Of a DNA stretch of 64,000 bases, positions 34,501 to 42,019 are shown one piece after another. This stretch comes from Exilibacterium tricleocarpae (GTDB lineage Bacteria > Pseudomonadota > Gammaproteobacteria > Pseudomonadales > Cellvibrionaceae), in NCBI RefSeq assembly GCF_007004655.1, contig NZ_ML660090.1:248001-312000 (forward strand), written 5' to 3'. The position numbers were made by a program, and so were the translations under genes. Positions within the stretch are counted from its first letter, which is position 1. Each line of letters starts with the position of its first letter. The notes under the pieces were generated by a model. It saw only the letters and a list, made by a program, of their open reading frames with translations, was not told the origin of the DNA and ran no database searches.

Positions 34501-35381
34501 CCCCAGTCGAAACCGGCGGTGATAAGACAGCCTCCATCGGCGTTACAAATGCGGATATATTCCATTCTGGAGGGTGAACCAAACCCTATATTTTCGTAAT
34601 TTATTCTATAGTGCTGCAGCGGCACGTCACCCCTGTAGGTACTAATGGTGTTGACAATCAGTCGCTTATTCGTAGCGTTTCCTTTAAAGTAACCTCGTAC
34701 AATATCCGGGCGTTGCTCATAAACAATCTCGACTCGCCCGCCGATGTAGATTATCTCATCGAGATATTGCGTGTTTTCGTCGATGCGATAGCGATAGGTA
34801 ATCGTGTTATTACCGGTGCTGTCACTCCTCTCCTGGATAGACCAACTGGTATTGCCCTGGGGAAAACCGAGCGTAGCATTATGGGCGCCGCCGTAGATGA
34901 TCACCTCGCCAGATTTCGTCTGCACGATAAACCGATCCGGATTAACCGCTGAGCCACCCTCAGACAGAATTTTGGCATAGCTGTCAATCTCGGTCCGATA
35001 TTCGACGCTTCCAGCGGCGGTGGTTGCCACGGGAACCAAACGCTGGCCATTGAGACAAAAGCGATCTCTCTCGTCAAAATTGATACCGGCGACAAAACCA
35101 TCTTGCGCCAGCGTGGCCGGACAACGGGAAATAGCTGACAGACCATTTAGCCCCCAGCTAAGGCCCAATACATCATTTCCATAACCGTTATAGCTAAGGG
35201 AAAGCTCCGGCTGCATGCCACCGCGACCGGGTGACACATCAATTGGAATCGTGTAGTTGACCGCCCCGTTTGATACGGAAAATTCGCCATGTATCGCGTC
35301 CGTATAAGCGGATACCGCTGCGCTGAAGAAACAACTTATAGTGAAAAAGAAGAGTGTTAAAATAGCCCTGAAAGACGACAT
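28545..35381 (-). CDS. Giant exported SpvB / FG-GAP / Rhs-repeat protein
   Basis: A 2278-residue secreted protein. Residues 1-25 are a Sec signal peptide. Residues 26-300 are an SpvB/TcaC-like N-terminal domain (PGRGGMQPELSLSYNGYGN). Residues 309-720 form seven FG-GAP/VCBS-type repeats of about 60 residues, each with a DxNxDGxxD calcium-type loop (e.g. DVTGDGFSD, DMNIDGLAD) and alternating Cys-containing types. About 930-1830 are YD/Rhs repeats, interrupted by a helical insert at about 1412-1550. The Rhs core ends near 1925 (YVLNNPMKYTDPSGYF). Then come a Gly-rich hydrophobic stretch with a duplicated GGTxSVIxGGKF motif (about 2030-2100) and a C-terminal domain (about 2125-2278) with HGYVIVRDN and YNPFVRNSNSYANQ. 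The shell is likely an encapsulating cocoon with a variable C-terminal effector. The last gene overlaps by 4 bp. Confidence 0.92.
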   Translation of the reverse strand: MSSFRAILTLFFFTISCFFSAAVSAYTDAIHGEFSVSNGAVNYTIPIDVSPGRGGMQPELSLSYNGYGNDVLGLSWGLNGLSAISRCPATLAQDGFVAGINFDERDRFCLNGQRLVPVATTAAGSVEYRTEIDSYAKILSEGGSAVNPDRFIVQTKSGEVIIYGGAHNATLGFPQGNTSWSIQERSDSTGNNTITYRYRIDENTQYLDEIIYIGGRVEIVYEQRPDIVRGYFKGNATNKRLIVNTISTYRGDVPLQHYRINYENIGFGSPSRMEYIRICNADGGCLITAGFDWGIREPQEHLIYNKVESALCADGSTAYGGCNGNNNYSTIQYADVTGDGFSDVCFRADQGIRCYPGSREGFDFSAGIVTDLCADNSRQYGECDGTDNYNSIRFIDMNIDGLADIVYRSDDGVRIWYATGDGFVPGAISRICANGNNSNNDCRSSNFSSLAYPDIDGDGYNDLCYRSNQGIRCHFGGIDGFDETAGIVTEICANASSSNGVCNDADNHKTIQYKDMNADGKADIVYRSDAGIRVWHSTGTAFVLGVSSAICANGSSAYGVCNDDDNHLRMDYVDVNGDGMLDVCFRADQGITCIPGTGVGFDTAAAISTELCANGSTKFGICNDEDNWDTIRYLDINADGRADLVFRSDQGLRIWYSEGNRFRQKVKNRICLNWSHGRSKCNSIDNHLSLSYLDLNGDGMLDVAYRGDDGIVVHFSKDESKPLRTISFGFRGGSSKTEIYYKRLTNPEVYTKGNTAIFPVVELQHPQYVVSKVETDNGAGGIASVLYHYAGLKTHVLGRGSLGYAQITESFPDTGKSTVTTFDQRDFPYTGNVLHVEERYHGERVNTADYVNAAVETYPGVYRMDTISSTQTSYELDQPNVPVTTVTTTHEEIDRYGNVGVVKVTTAGGGDTFSTTTYNQYRNDIEKWYLGRLTETRVEHRSPYGADEHRIARFTYDDLTGLLTSETTVGGRSESPLTTTSYVYDGFGQKTAISVMAAGDDEHRTSTSEYTDDGKVARQCNAYQECETYAYTPQGWLSTSTGPNGITTRWTHDGWGREIREDRADGTYTTIDRIRIGKSSRQHDARCGALDTATPNSPHFCKVTTTSGSAPQIEHFDFFGRKLRSISTGFDGRPVYTDTRYNRFGEVSRISRPYYEGEQVYWATSDYDALDRVIRIVEPGPHGTTTETTTVYNGLITTSRAGPDGLVKTVHSNARGQKIRIEEEESSYIEYTYNSDGNLLTTEVAGDPQTRITLTYDEFGRKISMDDPDMGVWRYTYTDFGELKSQTDAKGQTTIMEYDALGRMVRRIDPDGTTSWRYGDASSPPGSVGKLLEESGQGVTNRYAYDAFGRPISAQIEIAGEGSFETQTQYDALGRVSRTLYPGEHNFYTENVYSDMGFLLAVTGSRAQAEPHDYEALAPLVSEATDLAQTYLTEAEDLRAIGEFYRAQIAFFQQAAGCCGPAPEGFAENLATHQTILQDNIAQGQALSPEFWGHLNAAIAELEAVNRLIDDQIDNYLEVAGQLTVLAEQTLAAADNSFRIATALAGSAGVYEDYRAEQTGDLITYWKAVDVDASGRISAEVYGNGIVNDYAYDQRTGQLDSIHSSLLVFNALRHLEYEYDAYQNVTLRDDLTNDIRETYAYDRLNRLTNTEVVSNLYANTADLNTTQSLNYDVLGNITHKSDVGAYHYGAGNAGPHAVTLAGGNTYTYDANGNMTGGNGRTIQWSSFNKPTQITQGGRSATFSYGPDRARFKKVNHRGDVTLYAGLLEQTTKANGDTDAKHYIYAAGRLVAEHIVSSTEGTQTRYLHKDALGSVDLVTDAYANVVDRRSFDAWGKLRDLPWQSQASLDDPLYLTQLPFTNKGYTGHESVQEVNLIHMNGRMYDATLGRFISADPYIQADGRSQSYNRYSYVLNNPMKYTDPSGYFLKKLFKKIGRGLRRAWRAFKPYIGIAVGAVLMASGCIVCGPGWVSGVLNGAVVGALAGAAGAAGVGGNIFRGALMGGLSGGVFAGIGLSGLGRVARVGAHALAGGTISVIQGGKFGTGFFSAGFTKFATLQLSDAGVLNAGDSSTRAVIGRTTMTAVVGGTASVIGGGKFANGAATVAFASFFNGVVRRYKPMALQQAGARTTVELRYKNIVGGDAIGITNPRWYPQHGYVIVRDNLTGEEWISRAGPGGEGGNIAFGSIKAVTVRNVPGSTSDYGAQVNYSQVVLTTDMAPQSIVNSLSSFTNSVNQAQISYNPFVRNSNSYANQAVQSLTGARPPTEVWAPGARGVLEVNR

Positions 35382-35765
35382 AATAACATCCGTATAATAA
35401 GTGGTGAGACGAGCGACAGCCTTAATGCTTAACGTAATTGGAAAGTAATAATTATTTTAGTGACGCCTAAAAACATATGGCGCCTAAAGAGAATTTTTAG
35501 TTTAGCCGTACAATGACACCAGAAAGAACCGTTAAACGATATCACGCACTCTCATGCCAAACAGCCACGTGATTGCGTAGTTTTACCAATTAAACTGCCG
35601 AAAAATTTACCGCCTGAATAAAGGCTTTCGGTGACCTGTGCATCACAGGCATCTTCTGGCTCAGCCTGTGAAGAGGCTCTCAGAAGGCCTGCTCTTTGTG
35701 TTTCTCACCACAAAAACCATCTGATCAACATCAACAGCCAGATCGGAGTGAAAACTATTGCCAAC
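35382..35765. other. Non-coding gap upstream of the Rhs gene
   Basis: 384 nt with no credible gene. It must carry the minus-strand promoter of the Rhs gene. The sequence close to the Rhs start is AT-rich. No strong ribosome-binding site is visible before the ATG at 35381. Confidence 0.45.
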
Positions 35766-36197
35766 CTATTTGTCGTTCATATGATCTTTAATCGCTTGCA
35801 AGCGTGATTGCATTTCTGAGCTTGAATAGCTATCAGACTGGGTATGCCGGGCATCGGGAATCTCAATTCCCTGAGATTTTAGCTGTTCATTTATTTTTGT
35901 TATTTCTTTATCGAGTTGGTGAATTTTTTCGTCAAGGCTTTCGTCAATAGTTGGTTTGAAAGCCGGTTCCGTTAGCATTCGATTCAATTTCTTAGCCGGC
36001 GCCGGAAGGCTTTCCACTTCAACATCGGCACGAGAGGTCTCCGCTGATAATGGAGTATTTTTGTTAGCATTATCCGAAAACCCAGACATCGGCAACGATG
36101 CCGCTTTATCATCACCCAGTGTTACCAATACAAGTGCAGTGACTACAGCAACCAGGCACAGGGCAGAGTAATACCAATATCTTTTAGGTAAGGTCAT
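35766..36197 (-). CDS. Small membrane-anchored coiled-coil protein
   Basis: A 143-residue protein that I do not recognise. One N-terminal membrane helix (about 9-27, YSALCLVAVVTALVLVTL) is followed by a flexible Ser/Ala/Asn-rich linker. A charged, heptad-like coiled coil lies at about residues 85-110 (DEKIHQLDKEITKINEQLKS). The tail is polar (SSSEMQSRLQAIKDHMNDK). The topology suggests an inner-membrane protein with its coiled coil in the periplasm. It is on the same strand as the Rhs gene and 384 nt upstream, so it might belong to the same locus, but the gap is long enough for a separate promoter. Confidence 0.65.
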   Translation of the reverse strand: MTLPKRYWYYSALCLVAVVTALVLVTLGDDKAASLPMSGFSDNANKNTPLSAETSRADVEVESLPAPAKKLNRMLTEPAFKPTIDESLDEKIHQLDKEITKINEQLKSQGIEIPDARHTQSDSYSSSEMQSRLQAIKDHMNDK

Positions 36198-36766
36198 AGG
36201 ACAGGAACATCAGTTTTTTGGCAAGCAAATCTTGCTCTGCAGATGGATTCAACAGTCTGCTGCCCAAACCGACACTCCATGGACCCACCAGACCACACCG
36301 GATATCACCAACCTCGACATACAGATTCGCGAAGGAAGAAGTCCCTGGGATCAAGGTATTTTGTCAGATTGTTCAACAAATACTGCGATGACTGTAGCTT
36401 TACCCATTTTTCATTGCCCCTGATTAAAACAACTCCTGCGACCAGCTTCAACTACGCAAATACGTAGTCTTACAACGGTGGGTCGGGTAAGTTTTGCCCA
36501 CGCAATCCAAGTAGCACAGCAGCATTGAAAGTGCGACTGTACAGGTGCATCATATTTGCGGAAACCCGATACCTATCGACCGGCAGGCATGTACACAAGT
36601 AATACCAAAACTCTATTTTTGTGGCTGTTTAAGTGGTTACAGGTGCCAACCGTGGAATAGCCTGCCACTTCCATGCAGGGAATAGCCACTCACTATTGTT
36701 CGTCGTGTATTTGGAACAGGGAACACAATATCAAAAGTGCACAACCCAGATTTGATGGAAGACGCA
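36198..36766. other. Intergenic region upstream of the LuxR-type gene, with a dyad
   Basis: About 570 nt without a credible gene. ACTACG-caaata-CGTAGT (36451-36468) is a perfect 6-bp dyad of 18 bp, in the size range of a lux box although the sequence differs from the Vibrio consensus. A direct repeat of GGAATAGCC occurs twice within 36653-36692. The region lies between divergent genes and should contain both promoters. Confidence 0.5.
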
Positions 36767-37495
36767 ATGAACTCTACGCTTGAGGAATTTCTTTTTTTTA
36801 GCAGAAAAGCTCAAACCGTGAACAAGCTTTTCTCACTCTACGAGGGATTGATGGAAAGCTATGGTTTTGATCGGCTTGCCTATGCTATTACCAGCGATCA
36901 CGAGGAGCTGAAAAATGGTCACGTGCTGGGCCTGGCCAAAGTAGGTAGCCTAAACAACTGGGAGAACTACTATTTAGAAAATAATTACATAGCGGTCGAC
37001 CCCCTGGTTGATATCACCCATAGCACTCCGGGTATTTTTCATTGGAATGAAATCGCTAAAAGAAAAGGGTTGTCGGAGATTCAACTCAAGGTATTCAAGG
37101 ACGCTGAGGAGGAAGCCGGACTCTTTCATGGCGTCAGCTTTTCGGTGCACGGACCCAGTGGAGCCAAAGGCGTGACACTCGCATGCTCCAGCCAGCTTAG
37201 CAGAAAAGCCGACCCTCTCGTTTTTGACATGGCGAATCTTGCGACTTATCAATATCATTTATGCTATTTGGCGCTAATGAATTTTGATTTTAAAAGGGCC
37301 ACACCCTTATCGTGCAAGGAAGAGGAAATACTAAAATGGGCGGCAAAGGGCTTAACCAAGTCAGAAATAGCTCATCACACAAACATTTCGCGTCACACTG
37401 TGGACTACCATGTGCGTAACATACTGACAAAACTGGACGCAAAGAACACTACCGCCGCGCTGGTCACCGCAATCAAAGAAGGGCTTGTTATCTAA
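36767..37495 (+). CDS. LuxR-type quorum-sensing regulator (solo)
   Basis: A transcription factor with an N-terminal autoinducer-binding domain and a C-terminal LuxR HTH, 242 residues from ATG 36767. This start has GGAAG 5 nt upstream. Earlier starts (GTG 36737, ATG 36755) lack a ribosome-binding site. The ligand pocket keeps the expected Trp, Tyr, Asp and Trp (NNWENYYLENNYIAVDPLV, FHWNEI). The HTH (about 175-240) reads LSCKEEEILKWAAKGLTKSE and ISRHTVDYHVRNILTKLDAK. No luxI-type synthase gene is present in the window, so it is classed as a solo that may sense an acyl-homoserine lactone made elsewhere or by other bacteria. A dyad 300 nt upstream may be its site. Confidence 0.9.
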   Translation: MNSTLEEFLFFSRKAQTVNKLFSLYEGLMESYGFDRLAYAITSDHEELKNGHVLGLAKVGSLNNWENYYLENNYIAVDPLVDITHSTPGIFHWNEIAKRKGLSEIQLKVFKDAEEEAGLFHGVSFSVHGPSGAKGVTLACSSQLSRKADPLVFDMANLATYQYHLCYLALMNFDFKRATPLSCKEEEILKWAAKGLTKSEIAHHTNISRHTVDYHVRNILTKLDAKNTTAALVTAIKEGLVI

Positions 37496-37687
37496 GCTGT
37501 TAATGCCTCGGTCAATCTACGCAAGTTGACGTCAACCCGACCCCGGGAACGGCCGCACTGAGCAGTCGAAGCCGGCGTCGATTGTGGCGGCACACGCCGT
37601 GTCTTTGTGCAGATAGTCGATCAACGACTGCCGCCTACAAACACAGAACTAAGTAAGCATGTAAACCTAAGACACGACAAAGCAGTG

Positions 37688-40021
37688 TTAATAATTTGCA
37701 ATAAGTTGTTTTATCAAATTAATATTCTGCGTTTTTGTCAACGCTTTGGGGCTTGCGGGTATTTCCAATTGCCGTATCCAGTTCTCTTCCCACTCAATCA
37801 AAGCATCCTGTGCCAACCTTGCATTAAACTTCTCATTGGTGCTTTTGTAGTTTTCAAAAAACATTTCCCAACGGGGCAGATAGAAACTTAACAGCAAACC
37901 GGACCAGCTCTTACTTGCGTAATCTTTTAGCCTGTCGCCACCCCAGACGGTAACTTGAGCTTTCGCATTCCTTAGATACAACTGCCGCTCTTCCTCTGAT
38001 GTCGCATGCTTAACAGCCTCTTCGCACCAGTCAGTGAAAGAGCCACCGGTAACGACCTGTAGCTGTTCCAGCTTTTTCATGAGGTCCTTTGTTTTTTCAA
38101 ACGCTTTGTCACCGCTTTCAAACTCGTTATTCTTATAGTGTTGGCTCGCCTGGACTAAATGAACATCAACCTTATAAGCGGTATAATGTTGAGCGAAATC
38201 CACTATATCGTAATAGAATAATTCACTGTCTCTATATTTGGGAAATTCTTTAAGCAACAAACTGAGCACATCGCGAATAGATTCCGGATTTCCGATATAG
38301 TGATCGATGTTGATATCGGTAAATGTTGGTCTATTATTATGAATATAGGTTCCATAGCCAAGACCGATAGTGGTGCGTTTTTCGTCGTCTTCTGATGCGG
38401 TATATTTTGAGACAAAACCGTGTATCTTTTTCAGCACCTCAGTAACTTTTCCGTATCGATTGAAAACATTGTCATCCAGCCAGTTCATCAAGGGTCCATC
38501 GGCGACCCCTTTCCACTCTTTAACCGAATAGGTATTTTCTACGGCAATTTCCCATGCTTCCTTAACGTTATCGGTCACTTTACCATAACGATTCGAGATA
38601 TAGTCATTGACCCAATCTGTGACTGGGATATCGGTTGCACCCCAAGGGACATCGAAAATATATTCATAGACAATTGAATTATTTTCGATAGCTTCAGGCA
38701 AAACACCGTAACCAACCAGGTTGCCTTTGTCGGAGTCGTTGATAAGATCCCGGTATTTATCATAGTAGAAATTTATATCACCGAATAAAGACTGTTGACC
38801 ACCGTAATTGTGTACGTAGCCGTATGTCCATTTAAAACCATAGAACGCATCGAGCCTCTCCCAGAGGGGGTATCGGTCTTCTCCGTAATTCAACATGAGT
38901 AGATTGTCTTTGGGGATTCTGCTGAAGAACGATTGCGTCGCTTTTGAGTTCCAAAAGAAACTCTGGTGGCCAAACGTCCACCCCTGAACGACCCATGTCG
39001 CTCTAGGATCGTATTCACGTATGCTTTTGTAAATAGCCTCACCATATTCGGCGAGTTCTTCATTTTTACTGTCTTCTGAGACCGGCGGAACCATTTCGTT
39101 AAAGGAATCGGCCAGGAACAGGTCCGCTTTTCCGTACACGGCCTCGTATTTCTCAAGGAATAATCGACCAATCTTTGTAAAGAGCGGATCTTTAGGGTCT
39201 AACAGGATAGATGCCTTTTCAGACTCCAGTCCACCCCAGTTTTCCAATCGGTAGGTAGTAGAGTTTGGGTACAACTGTTTAAAGTAGGGTGGAACATGGC
39301 CGCTAAAAGCGGGGACTATTGGCCGCATACCGAGCTGTTTCATCCGCGCCAGGATGTTTTTCTGCAGGACCTTTTCTCTCTCCATCCAGCTTTGCGGTAA
39401 CGGGCCATGATGATTGTATATGTTACCCATTCTAAACCAGGGCAAAAAAGCCGGCCCTGTGTGATAGTCGTGGAGTTGGATCGGGTCGATGCCGATCTCC
39501 TGCCACACTTCCCGCCAAATCGCTTCTTGCCCCAAAAGCGCGACCGGCATATTGATGCCGTGCAAAGCCATCCAATCAAGCTCTTTTTCCCACCTTTCCC
39601 AAGTCCACCAGGCCATGGTATAGCCATAGGTGACAGGGTTAATGTACATCCGCAACGGCATTGACGACGTAACCCGCGGGTATTCCTTATCCTGTAATTC
39701 ATCGGGGATATTGACATTCGTACCTTCCCAGGTAACGACTCCATAGTTGTTATTCTTTATGTAGGTATAAGCCCCTTTGCTGAGCGCTATCGGCGAATTA
39801 CCCGTCACATAGACCCTATTGTTCTTAACGACAACCTCAAACCAGTCAACCTCCCCTAAGGATTCTTTCTGGACAAATTCAAACCTTGATGCATTAATAT
39901 CGCCGATGGCTCTTTGGAGAACCTGATAAGCGGGGTTTTCTGCCTGGGTATGGAGAGAGAGCAATATCGATGTTAAAAAAGTAGAAAATGTTAAAAGTGA
40001 TCTTATTTTTCTATTTCTCAT
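37688..40021 (-). CDS. Alpha-N-acetylglucosaminidase (GH89)
   Basis: A 777-residue glycoside hydrolase family 89 enzyme that removes terminal alpha-linked GlcNAc. It has a Sec signal peptide (about 1-27, SILLSLHTQA) and is probably periplasmic or secreted. The small N-terminal domain is at about 30-115. The barrel begins with the highly conserved MAWWTWERWEKELDWMALHG (about 136-155). The acid/base E309 lies in FLADSFNEMVPP and the nucleophile E443 in GYGVLPEAIENN, matching the two Glu of human NAGLU. A helical C-terminal domain follows. Candidate substrates are host or algal glycans with alpha-GlcNAc caps. It is a single gene between a LuxR-type regulator and an unknown membrane protein. Its composition is AT-rich, supporting acquisition. 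Confidence 0.93.
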   Translation of the reverse strand: MRNRKIRSLLTFSTFLTSILLSLHTQAENPAYQVLQRAIGDINASRFEFVQKESLGEVDWFEVVVKNNRVYVTGNSPIALSKGAYTYIKNNNYGVVTWEGTNVNIPDELQDKEYPRVTSSMPLRMYINPVTYGYTMAWWTWERWEKELDWMALHGINMPVALLGQEAIWREVWQEIGIDPIQLHDYHTGPAFLPWFRMGNIYNHHGPLPQSWMEREKVLQKNILARMKQLGMRPIVPAFSGHVPPYFKQLYPNSTTYRLENWGGLESEKASILLDPKDPLFTKIGRLFLEKYEAVYGKADLFLADSFNEMVPPVSEDSKNEELAEYGEAIYKSIREYDPRATWVVQGWTFGHQSFFWNSKATQSFFSRIPKDNLLMLNYGEDRYPLWERLDAFYGFKWTYGYVHNYGGQQSLFGDINFYYDKYRDLINDSDKGNLVGYGVLPEAIENNSIVYEYIFDVPWGATDIPVTDWVNDYISNRYGKVTDNVKEAWEIAVENTYSVKEWKGVADGPLMNWLDDNVFNRYGKVTEVLKKIHGFVSKYTASEDDEKRTTIGLGYGTYIHNNRPTFTDINIDHYIGNPESIRDVLSLLLKEFPKYRDSELFYYDIVDFAQHYTAYKVDVHLVQASQHYKNNEFESGDKAFEKTKDLMKKLEQLQVVTGGSFTDWCEEAVKHATSEEERQLYLRNAKAQVTVWGGDRLKDYASKSWSGLLLSFYLPRWEMFFENYKSTNEKFNARLAQDALIEWEENWIRQLEIPASPKALTKTQNINLIKQLIANY

Positions 40022-40412
40022 AATGGGTTACAACCGTCCATCGGGGGTTAGTAAGTAGCAGAAGTGTCATCCAAGAGTAGTAATTCGAACTTGTTCGGCT
40101 TTTGGGTCTGTGAGGTTTTTGGTTGTTGTGACTTTATGTTTGAATATCTTAGCTTTTTTTGCTGCTATTTCTTACGTTTTTTAAAATTTCGTCAGATTTA
40201 CTGTCAATATCCGGCATTTGTTGCTGAGTTATGGCTTAACGTGGAGGGATTCTCTGTAATCGATAAGAACCCGGCAGGGGTCCGGCACCCGGCAAACCAG
40301 TAGTTATTCTGGCAGCGAAGAGATGCGCGTTTTGAACGGACTCATCAGGAATCGCCATCGGCCGGTGTTGTTGTCGAGGTGAGAACTAACGACCGGCACA
40401 GCGGGAGCTTCA
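40022..40412. other. Non-coding gap upstream of the GH89 gene
   Basis: 391 nt with no supported gene. A short plus-strand frame at 40064-40303 is Cys- and Phe-rich and has no family resemblance or ribosome-binding site. No strong dyad or terminator is seen. The GH89 promoter must lie in the left part. Confidence 0.4.
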
Positions 40413-41030
40413 CTACAACGGCCTTTTACCAACAATCACCTCACTATCGGTAACGTCGTAGTAAGGCATATACAAATCCGGTACAAACCGGCTTTGACTG
40501 CGGCCCAGCACATCAAACACCAACTTGTCTTCCCACCAGTCATCCAGACTGCCGTTGCACTTAAAACCGCCGGCGAGCTGCCTGCCGCCATAGTTAAACG
40601 ATTCCGACACATAATTCAGTTTAAAGCAGGGTATCTGGCCGCTGTGCCAACGCTTCAAACCCAACATCAGATAGCCACGATTGCGTTCGAGTAAAAACAC
40701 TTTATAAGCAAAACGATGGCGATCGGTGCGAACCGGCGGGTCCACCACGTCTTTGTTTTTATTAACACCTACCACCGACGCCTGTTCCAGGCGTGCGGCC
40801 GATGGTTTGACAATCAACAGCGTATCGCCGTTCCAGTCCGTGTAAAAGGGCTTGTCTTCGCCGATATCGGCAAAGGAGACAATCTTGTAGTAATCGTCCG
40901 GAGAGGGTGGCGACAAGCCGGTGATGACCAGATAGATCGCAACTACTGTAGCCACCAAGCCGATACAGCACAGTTTTATTCCGGACTTCGAGTACAGAAA
41001 AGTTAAAGCGGTCATGCCACAGCGGCTCAC
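40413..41030 (-). CDS. Unrecognised membrane-anchored protein
   Basis: A 205-residue protein from GTG 41030 (or 200 from ATG 41015; neither has a clear ribosome-binding site). One N-terminal membrane segment (about 18-38, IKLCCIGLVATVVAIYLVIT) is followed by about 165 residues probably on the periplasmic side. The soluble part is beta-rich with two Cys (GQIPCFKLNYVS and GGFKCNGS) that could form a disulfide. It ends PYYDVTDSEVIVGKRPL. No function can be assigned. Its base composition is closer to the core genes than to the Rhs cluster. It is monocistronic, with a long non-coding gap on both sides. Confidence 0.6.
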   Translation of the reverse strand: MSRCGMTALTFLYSKSGIKLCCIGLVATVVAIYLVITGLSPPSPDDYYKIVSFADIGEDKPFYTDWNGDTLLIVKPSAARLEQASVVGVNKNKDVVDPPVRTDRHRFAYKVFLLERNRGYLMLGLKRWHSGQIPCFKLNYVSESFNYGGRQLAGGFKCNGSLDDWWEDKLVFDVLGRSQSRFVPDLYMPYYDVTDSEVIVGKRPL

Positions 41031-41385
41031 TATATTTACAAGACTCTATATTTACAACACTATATATTTGCAAGAAATACGAACCAGAACCTATCTTGTT
41101 ACATTATCCTCGTTGTATCATTTTTGTTACACCGTCCTCGCTATACTGCCGCAGACCGGCTCTACCGGTTAACAACCGGTCGCAAAGACTACGCTGATAA
41201 CACTGCCAGCAGCACAACGGACCCGTGCCAGGCAGCGGTTACCCGCCCGCGGTAAGCTTGCCTCGAACCGGCCCGGAGATGGTTTGGCGCAGAGGCTCCT
41301 GCCCGAAGGCTCTGATGCGCGAAGGCTCTGATAGATGTAACGCAGTGGAACGCAATTACCTCAATTAATTGCTGTCGATGGGTGT
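41031..41385. other. Non-coding gap with short direct repeats
   Basis: 355 nt without a credible gene. Two 16-bp units (CTATATTTACAAGACT at 41030-41045 and its variant at 41046-41061), plus a degenerate third, form a tandem array next to the start of the unknown membrane gene. A 14-bp direct repeat (GCGAAGGCTCTGAT and variant) lies near 41310. The function of these repeats is unknown. Confidence 0.5.
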
Positions 41386-41802
41386 TCAGTCGTCGCCGGA
41401 ACCGACAATCTTGAACAGGATCACATCAGGATCATCGAGCTTGACTTCCGCGCCCAGTTGGATGCTGCCTCTACCGGCCAGCGGGTAAAACTTGTCCTTG
41501 ACTATCACGCTGCCGGCGCGTCCCGATCTTACTGACGTGCCGTTGGTACTCTGGTCGAGCAAACCGATCTGCCCATCCCGCAGTTCCAGCGCGCAGTGGA
41601 CCCGCGATACCACACCGCTGTCTATCACCAGTTGACAGCTATGATCGCGCCCGATCGAAAAAGGCAGGGCCTCGGCGGCAATCTGGTACTTGTCTCCACG
41701 AAAAAAAAGCTCGATGCCCGCGGGCTCAGCCTGCGCCCCCCGTTTGAACTTGGTATTTATACGGGTGGTCGGGTTCTTATCTGGGGTCAGCTCTGAAGTC
41801 AT
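41386..41802 (-). CDS. FHA-domain protein
   Basis: A 138-residue cytoplasmic protein consisting almost entirely of a forkhead-associated domain (about 30-120), preceded by a short basic tail. The phosphothreonine-binding loops are intact: FSIGRDHSCQLVI (Gly-Arg and Ser), VVSRVHCALEL (Ser-Arg...His) and LLDQSTNGTSV (Thr-Asn-Gly-Thr). FHA domains bind phosphothreonine peptides and report Ser/Thr kinase activity. No Ser/Thr kinase or type VI secretion gene lies nearby to name a partner. HipA at 7.7 kb is the only protein kinase of that general kind in the window, and there is no reason to link the two. It is a single-gene unit. Confidence 0.88.
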   Translation of the reverse strand: MTSELTPDKNPTTRINTKFKRGAQAEPAGIELFFRGDKYQIAAEALPFSIGRDHSCQLVIDSGVVSRVHCALELRDGQIGLLDQSTNGTSVRSGRAGSVIVKDKFYPLAGRGSIQLGAEVKLDDPDVILFKIVGSGDD

Positions 41803-42019
41803 GGAGTCGGTGTCTTCTCGATGCGGGTTGACAACATTATACCCAGGCTCCCGCGGGATTATAAGATGGCGACCGGTGACACTGAAACACCTGCCCGACC
41901 CTGTAGGCGAAAACCGGGAAAAGCCGTGACAGCGCCGGCGCTTTCATACTAGTATTTCCGGCTCGACAACTTGATTTCACAGGCGACCGGCCCGCGCCAA
42001 GACCGGCGGCGAACACCCC

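Noticed and set aside
40064-40303. 79-residue Cys/Phe-rich plus-strand frame
   Set aside because: No ribosome-binding site, odd composition and no family resemblance.
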